Positions 59,937 through 64,000 of a DNA stretch of 64,000 nucleotides are shown in pieces (the stretch's first letter is position 1; every line of letters begins with the position of its first letter). The DNA is from Candidatus Aegiribacteria sp. MLS_C (GTDB lineage Bacteria > Fermentibacterota > Fermentibacteria > Fermentibacterales > JCC-6). The translations under genes were made by a program, and so were the position numbers. Under the pieces are notes generated by a model that did not search any database, was not told the origin of the DNA, and was given only the letters and a program-made list of their open reading frames with translations. Where the stretch lies: assembly GCA_002030045.1 (NCBI GenBank), contig LQBI01000001.1, positions 124,001-188,000 of the forward strand. Reading direction: 5' to 3'.

Positions 59937-62108
59937 GTGAGCAGCGAGAATCTCAATCCCGTTCAGAAGGAGGCGGTGGACTATTCGGACGGGCATCTGA
60001 TAATACTTGCGGGAGCCGGCAGCGGAAAGACCAGGGTGCTCACCTCGAAGATAGCCCGTATCATAGGGAGAGGACTGGCAGAACCCTGGCAGGTACTGGC
60101 GATGACCTTCACAAACAAGGCTGCCGGGGAGATGAGGGAAAGGGTCGAGCGGATGCTGCCCGGAAAGGGCTCCCGCGTCAGGATGGGCACCTTCCATTCA
60201 GTGTGCGCCTGGATCCTCAGGAGAGAAGCCCATCATCTCGGTTTCAACGAGAATTTCACCATCTACGATGCGGACGACCAGAAGACGCTGATGCGGAGGC
60301 TCCTGAAGGGACGCGGGATTTCCACCAGGATAACTCCGGGCATAGCGCTCTCGTACATCTCCCGGTGCAAGAATGACGGGGTTACGGCGGAGGAGGCCTC
60401 GGAATCTGCTTCAAGCGCCAGGGACAGGGAACTTGCAGAGGTATACGGAGCCTACCAGGAGAGGCTTCGTGATTCGGGTGCCTTTGATTTCGACGATTTG
60501 TTGACGGGTGTTCTTACTCTATTTCGTCAATATCCTGACGTAAGGAACGGTTACGCATCCAGGTTCTCCCACATCCTGGTGGACGAGTACCAGGATACCA
60601 ACAGGGTGCAGCACGAACTCCTCCGTGAACTGGCTTCCAGAGGTGCGATGGTGACCGTAGTCGGCGACGACGACCAGTCCATCTACTCGTGGAGGGGGGC
60701 CTGTGTCGAGAACATACTGGAGTTCGAGAAGGATTTTCCCGGTACCAGGATGATCAGGCTGGAGGAGAACTACAGGTCCAAGGGCAACATACTCCGCGGG
60801 GCGGCGTCGCTGGTCAGTTTCAACCTCAGACGGCACGGCAAGACCCTGTGGACAAGGCAGGACCCGGGACCGCCCGTGAGAGTTAAATGCCTCTACAACG
60901 AGCAGGAGGAGGCGGAATGGATCCTTGGGGAGATAGAGGAACTCCTGGAGGACGGCTCTTGCCCCTCCGACTCCATAGCCATCCTGTACAGGACAAACGC
61001 CCAGTCGAGGCAGTTCGAGACCGCCTGCCGCAGACGGGGTATCAGGTACGAGGTGGTGGGTTCCCAGAGGTTCTACGAGAGGATGGAGATAAAGGACATC
61101 ATCGCCTACCTCAGGGTGCTCCTGAACCATGAGGACAGGCTAAGCCTGGAACGCATCATCAACAAACCGGGCAGGGGTCTCGGTACCAAGGGCAGGGAAG
61201 CATTCTTCGACTTTGTCGACGGTAATGGTACGGACCCGCTGGACGCGATGATGATGGCCGGCGGTATCGACGGGGTATCATCCAGGGCGGCCTCCGCCCT
61301 GAGGGACCTGGGCCTGTGGTACCGGAAGGCGGCTGAGATGACCGCCGGTGGAGCGGCCGCCCTGGAGGTTGTGGACAGCCTCCTGGAGACAACCGGATTG
61401 GCAGCCCGGTACGATTCCGGGGACGTGACGGACCAGTCCAGGCTCGAGAACATCGAGGAGTTCCGAAGGAGTGTTCTGGAATACGATCAGGCAGCTCCCG
61501 AGGGAGGTTTGCCCGGGTTCATGACAGAGGTGAGCCTTGCCACCACCGTGGACGATTACGAGGGAAGGGACAGCGGCAGGATCGCGCTGATGACCCTGCA
61601 CTGCGCCAAGGGTCTCGAGTTCAACACCGTCTTCATCGCCGGTCTCGAGGAGGGCATGCTGCCCTTCATCAGGCCCGGCGAGTATGCACCCTCGGACATT
61701 GAGGAGGAGAGACGGCTGCTCTACGTGGGAATGACCAGGGCGATGGAGAGGCTTGTACTTACATTTACCCTGAACAGGATCAGGGCCGGGGTGCGCCAGT
61801 CCGGCCCTTCAAGGTTCCTGGAGGAGATCGCCGCCGGTGAATCGCGGATACCACCCGCGGATCGTGACCTTCCAGGGGAGATCACTTCTTCCGATGATGA
61901 TGTAGATACAGGTATCGATTACAGGATCGGCAACCTCATACGGCATCCCAGGTACGGCCGCGGTATCGTGAGGAAGGCAGTCAGGAACGGATCGGAGTGG
62001 CGGATCACGGTGGACTTCGGTTTCGACGAGCCCAAAACGCTTGTCACCGGCTACGTTCCCATACCGGTGATAAAGGAGAGAGCTGATGCCGGCGACATGG
62101 ACCAGTGA
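59937..62108 (+). CDS. UvrD/PcrA-type superfamily 1 DNA helicase
   Basis: A 3'-5' DNA helicase of 723 residues for repair and replication. Motifs: Q-motif NPVQKEAV; Walker A ILAGAGSGKTRVL; Ia AMTFTNKAAGEMRERV; II VDEYQDTN; III VVGDDDQSIYSWRGA; IV ENYRSKGNIL; V LMTLHCAKGLEFNTVF; and VI LLYVGMTRAMERL. The C-terminus ends in a Tudor-like PcrA tail (VGNLIRHPRYGRGIV-type). GTG 59937 has AAGGGA six bases upstream and gives the family N-terminus; a longer frame would add about 50 unrelated residues. Confidence 0.95.
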   Translation: MSSENLNPVQKEAVDYSDGHLIILAGAGSGKTRVLTSKIARIIGRGLAEPWQVLAMTFTNKAAGEMRERVERMLPGKGSRVRMGTFHSVCAWILRREAHHLGFNENFTIYDADDQKTLMRRLLKGRGISTRITPGIALSYISRCKNDGVTAEEASESASSARDRELAEVYGAYQERLRDSGAFDFDDLLTGVLTLFRQYPDVRNGYASRFSHILVDEYQDTNRVQHELLRELASRGAMVTVVGDDDQSIYSWRGACVENILEFEKDFPGTRMIRLEENYRSKGNILRGAASLVSFNLRRHGKTLWTRQDPGPPVRVKCLYNEQEEAEWILGEIEELLEDGSCPSDSIAILYRTNAQSRQFETACRRRGIRYEVVGSQRFYERMEIKDIIAYLRVLLNHEDRLSLERIINKPGRGLGTKGREAFFDFVDGNGTDPLDAMMMAGGIDGVSSRAASALRDLGLWYRKAAEMTAGGAAALEVVDSLLETTGLAARYDSGDVTDQSRLENIEEFRRSVLEYDQAAPEGGLPGFMTEVSLATTVDDYEGRDSGRIALMTLHCAKGLEFNTVFIAGLEEGMLPFIRPGEYAPSDIEEERRLLYVGMTRAMERLVLTFTLNRIRAGVRQSGPSRFLEEIAAGESRIPPADRDLPGEITSSDDDVDTGIDYRIGNLIRHPRYGRGIVRKAVRNGSEWRITVDFGFDEPKTLVTGYVPIPVIKERADAGDMDQ

Positions 62109-62265
62109 TCCGGCAGGAGGACGGGAGTTGTTGGATGCAGCCTTTCCCGGGCACTGCCGGTTCCGCTGAGATAAGGGTGACAGTCTCCCGGGGGATGCTC
62201 TTCCGAATGACTTTGAATCCCTCCACCGCCGTCGGGGAGGACCGGGACCGGAGGTAATGCGCGGA

Positions 62266-63084
62266 ATGGGCGAGAATCAGCTGAAGGACATGGCCCGAAG
62301 GGTTAGACTGGACGTGCTGGAGATGATCCGGGCGGCGGGCAGCGGACATCCCGGAGGGTCCTTCTCCTCCGTGGAGATACTTGTGGAGCTGTACTGGAAC
62401 GTTCTCAGGATCCGCCCCCTGGAACCCGGCTGGAAGGATAGGGACAGGTTCATCCTCTCCAAGGGGCACGCCTGCCCAGCCCTCTACTCTGTGCTGGCAA
62501 GGAGGGGCTACTTCGATCCGAAGGAACTCACCACCCTGAGAAAGCTGGGTTCCAGGCTGCAGGGCCATCCCAACATGCGCGACCTCCCCGGACTGGACGC
62601 ATCCACCGGCAGCCTTGGACAGGGCCTCTCAATCGCCTGCGGCATTGCCCACGGCCTGCGTCTGGACGGGCTGCCCGGCCGCGTCTACTGCCTTCTGGGA
62701 GACGGAGAGCTTCAGGAGGGGAACGTCTGGGAGGCGGCCATGACAGCATCCCACTACGCACTTGGCCACCTGACCGCGATAGTGGACAGGAACCTGGTCC
62801 AGCTTGACGGTAATGTCTCGGGGGTCATGGAGATAGAACCCCTGGCGGACAAGTGGCTGTCTTTCGGATGGGACGTCATCGTTGCCGAAGGGCACAGCTT
62901 CCAGTCACTTGACAAAGCCTTCGAACACTGCGGAACCACCGCCTTTCCCTCGGTGGTGATAGCCAATACCGTGAAGGGCAGGGGAGTCTCCTTCATGGAG
63001 GGTGCATCCGCATGGCACGGCAGGTGCCCCGACGGGGAGGAGTACGCCTCTGCGAAGAGGGAACTGGAAGGGGGCTCGTCGTGA
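62266..63084 (+). CDS. transketolase, N-terminal subunit
   Basis: The thiamine-diphosphate-binding half of a split transketolase (pentose phosphate pathway). Visible features are AAGSGHPGGSFSSVEILVEL, SKGHACPALYSVLA, LDASTGSLGQGLSIACG, the TPP/Mg motif GDGELQEGNVWEAAM (about 145-159) and VDRNLVQLDG. ATG 62266 has GGAGGT at a good distance; ATG 62257 is too close to it. The stop overlaps the next gene by 4 bp. Two-gene transketolases are common in archaea and many anaerobes. Confidence 0.93.
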   Translation: MGENQLKDMARRVRLDVLEMIRAAGSGHPGGSFSSVEILVELYWNVLRIRPLEPGWKDRDRFILSKGHACPALYSVLARRGYFDPKELTTLRKLGSRLQGHPNMRDLPGLDASTGSLGQGLSIACGIAHGLRLDGLPGRVYCLLGDGELQEGNVWEAAMTASHYALGHLTAIVDRNLVQLDGNVSGVMEIEPLADKWLSFGWDVIVAEGHSFQSLDKAFEHCGTTAFPSVVIANTVKGRGVSFMEGASAWHGRCPDGEEYASAKRELEGGSS

Positions 63085-64000
63085 GGGACTCGAAACCCTC
63101 GCGGGAAGGCTACGTCGAGGGCATCCTGGAAGCCGGCAGGAGGGACCCGCGGGTAGTGGTGGTGGAGGGAGATGTTTCCCGATCCATAGGGAGTGCCGCC
63201 TTCGGAGAAGAGTTTCCCGACAGGTTCTTCAACTTGGGAGCAAGCGAGCAGGACATGATGGGGGAAGCCGCCGGTCTGGCCCTGGCCGGCTTCACTCCCT
63301 TTGTCTCCACATACGCTGTTTTCATTGCGGGAAGAGCATGGGAGCAGGTACGGACCAGCGTCTGCTACATGGACCTTAAGGTGAGGATCGGCGGAGCCCA
63401 CGGAGGGATCAGCGTCGGACCAGACGGGGCAACCCACCAGGCCCTTGAGGACGTGGCCATCATGAGAGTGCTGCCGAACATGAAGGTGCTGGTGCCGGCG
63501 GACTCGAACCAGACAAGGGCCTCGGTCCTGGCATCGCTGGACATGGAGGGTCCCGTCTACATAAGGTTCGGCAGGAACCCGGTGCCGCAGATCTACTCCC
63601 TTGCCGAAAGTGTTGTGCCCGGCAGGGGGAACCTCCTTGCGGAGGGCGGTGATGTAACCCTGGTGGCCTGCGGGCCGATGGTGGCCGAGGCCCTGGAGGC
63701 TGCGGAGTTATTGCGGAAGAAAGGCATATCTGCCGGTGTTGTGGACATGGTGTCGGTGAAACCCCTGGACGAGGGGCTGCTCCTGTCACAGGCATCCAGG
63801 ACCGGTGCGGTGGTGGTGGCGGAGGACCACCAGGTCACCGGAGGCCTGTTCGGAGCCGTGGCGGAGACCCTTGCGCTGAAGGGACGGGCAAGGGTGGATG
63901 CCGTTGCGGTCATGGACCGCTTCGGCACCAGCGGCTCCCCTGAACTCGTCAGAAGGGACTACGGTCTCACCGCACATGAAATGGCGAAAAGGGCTGAGAA
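63081..64000 (+). CDS. transketolase, C-terminal subunit (3' end outside the window)
   Basis: An open frame from GTG 63081 to the window edge encodes the second half of the split transketolase, at least 306 residues. Features: VVVVEGDVSRSIGSAAF, NLGASEQDMMGEAAGLALAG, TYAVFIAGRAWEQVR, GGISVGPDGATHQALEDVAI and the C-terminal domain VTLVACGPMVAEALEAA ... VVVAEDHQVTGGLFGAVAE. The conserved Glu of ASEQDM activates thiamine diphosphate. The GTG overlaps the upstream stop, so both halves are made together. Only the last few residues can be missing. Confidence 0.95.
   Translation, partial: MRDSKPSREGYVEGILEAGRRDPRVVVVEGDVSRSIGSAAFGEEFPDRFFNLGASEQDMMGEAAGLALAGFTPFVSTYAVFIAGRAWEQVRTSVCYMDLKVRIGGAHGGISVGPDGATHQALEDVAIMRVLPNMKVLVPADSNQTRASVLASLDMEGPVYIRFGRNPVPQIYSLAESVVPGRGNLLAEGGDVTLVACGPMVAEALEAAELLRKKGISAGVVDMVSVKPLDEGLLLSQASRTGAVVVAEDHQVTGGLFGAVAETLALKGRARVDAVAVMDRFGTSGSPELVRRDYGLTAHEMAKRAE

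Noticed and set aside
59681-60376. A 231-codon plus-strand frame overlapping the start of the helicase gene
   Set aside because: It runs through a different frame of the helicase N-terminus, including its Walker A region, and carries no motif.

Overview
The window is 64 kb of dense, GC-rich bacterial chromosome with a Gram-negative type envelope. The envelope signs are a predicted outer-membrane beta-barrel protein, several lipoproteins with lipobox signals, an LpoB-like lipoprotein and a TonB C-terminal-domain protein. I see no phage, transposase, CRISPR array, rRNA operon or plasmid gene. Arginine is written mostly AGG and isoleucine often ATA despite the high GC; GTG and TTG starts and 1-17 bp gene overlaps (ATGA, GTGA) are very common. 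The subtilase has a C-terminal segment like the secretion-sorting tails of Bacteroidetes and related FCB phyla, and several secreted proteins have no family I recognise. Together this suggests an uncultured, probably anaerobic, lineage of the FCB/candidate-phylum type, but the sequence alone does not fix the phylum.

Layout. 1-8.5 kb: the 3' end of a 5'-nucleotidase gene, two small conserved genes, rsmI, a two-gene inositol phospholipid module (CDP-alcohol phosphatidyltransferase and myo-inositol-phosphate synthase), tmk, an S41 protease, a phosphohexomutase and a YceD gene. 8.5-13.9 kb: the classic rpmF-plsX-fabH-fabG-acpP-fabF-rnc cluster, without fabD. 13.9-17 kb: acyl-CoA dehydrogenase with EtfB and a ferredoxin-fused EtfA. 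17-19.8 kb: a large P-type cation ATPase with unusual ion-site residues. 20-27.6 kb: an accessory stretch with a PHP phosphoesterase, small secreted proteins, a 300-bp direct repeat bracketing 1.4 kb beside tRNA-Ser(UGA), an AT-rich patch, a CYTH protein, an MtfA-like peptidase and a diguanylate cyclase. 27.6-34 kb: pyrE and a PEGA/TonB-C protein on the minus strand, then a lipoprotein, a subtilase, dtd, maf and a DUF3795 protein. 34-37.4 kb: tRNA-Ser(GGA), a TPR/acidic-repeat protein, tRNA-Ala(CGC) and a degenerate PP2C-like membrane protein.

37.4-44.5 kb: a long-form SRP RNA with an Alu domain, then dnaX-ybaB-recR (the order known from Bacillus), pgsA-pgpA, and cinA-thpR-recA-recX. 44.7-52.5 kb: rplM-rpsI, then rpsB-tsf-pyrH-frr-uppS-cdsA-dxr-rseP, a widely conserved translation/envelope-lipid superoperon. 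52.5-59 kb: an envelope block containing a 1017-residue peptidase/propeller/barrel protein, an FGE-fold protein, an LpoB-like lipoprotein and its TPR lipoprotein neighbour. 59-64 kb: deoC, a 29-residue membrane microprotein on the minus strand, a UvrD/PcrA helicase and a split transketolase whose second half runs off the right edge.

Functionally, lipid assembly dominates. PlsX and the Fab enzymes make acyl chains and CdsA makes CDP-diacylglycerol. PgsA and PgpA turn that into phosphatidylglycerol, while the inositol module probably makes an inositol phospholipid. UppS and Dxr serve isoprenoid and cell-wall carriers. The acyl-CoA dehydrogenase/Etf set probably links acyl-CoA chemistry to ferredoxin or flavin electron carriers.
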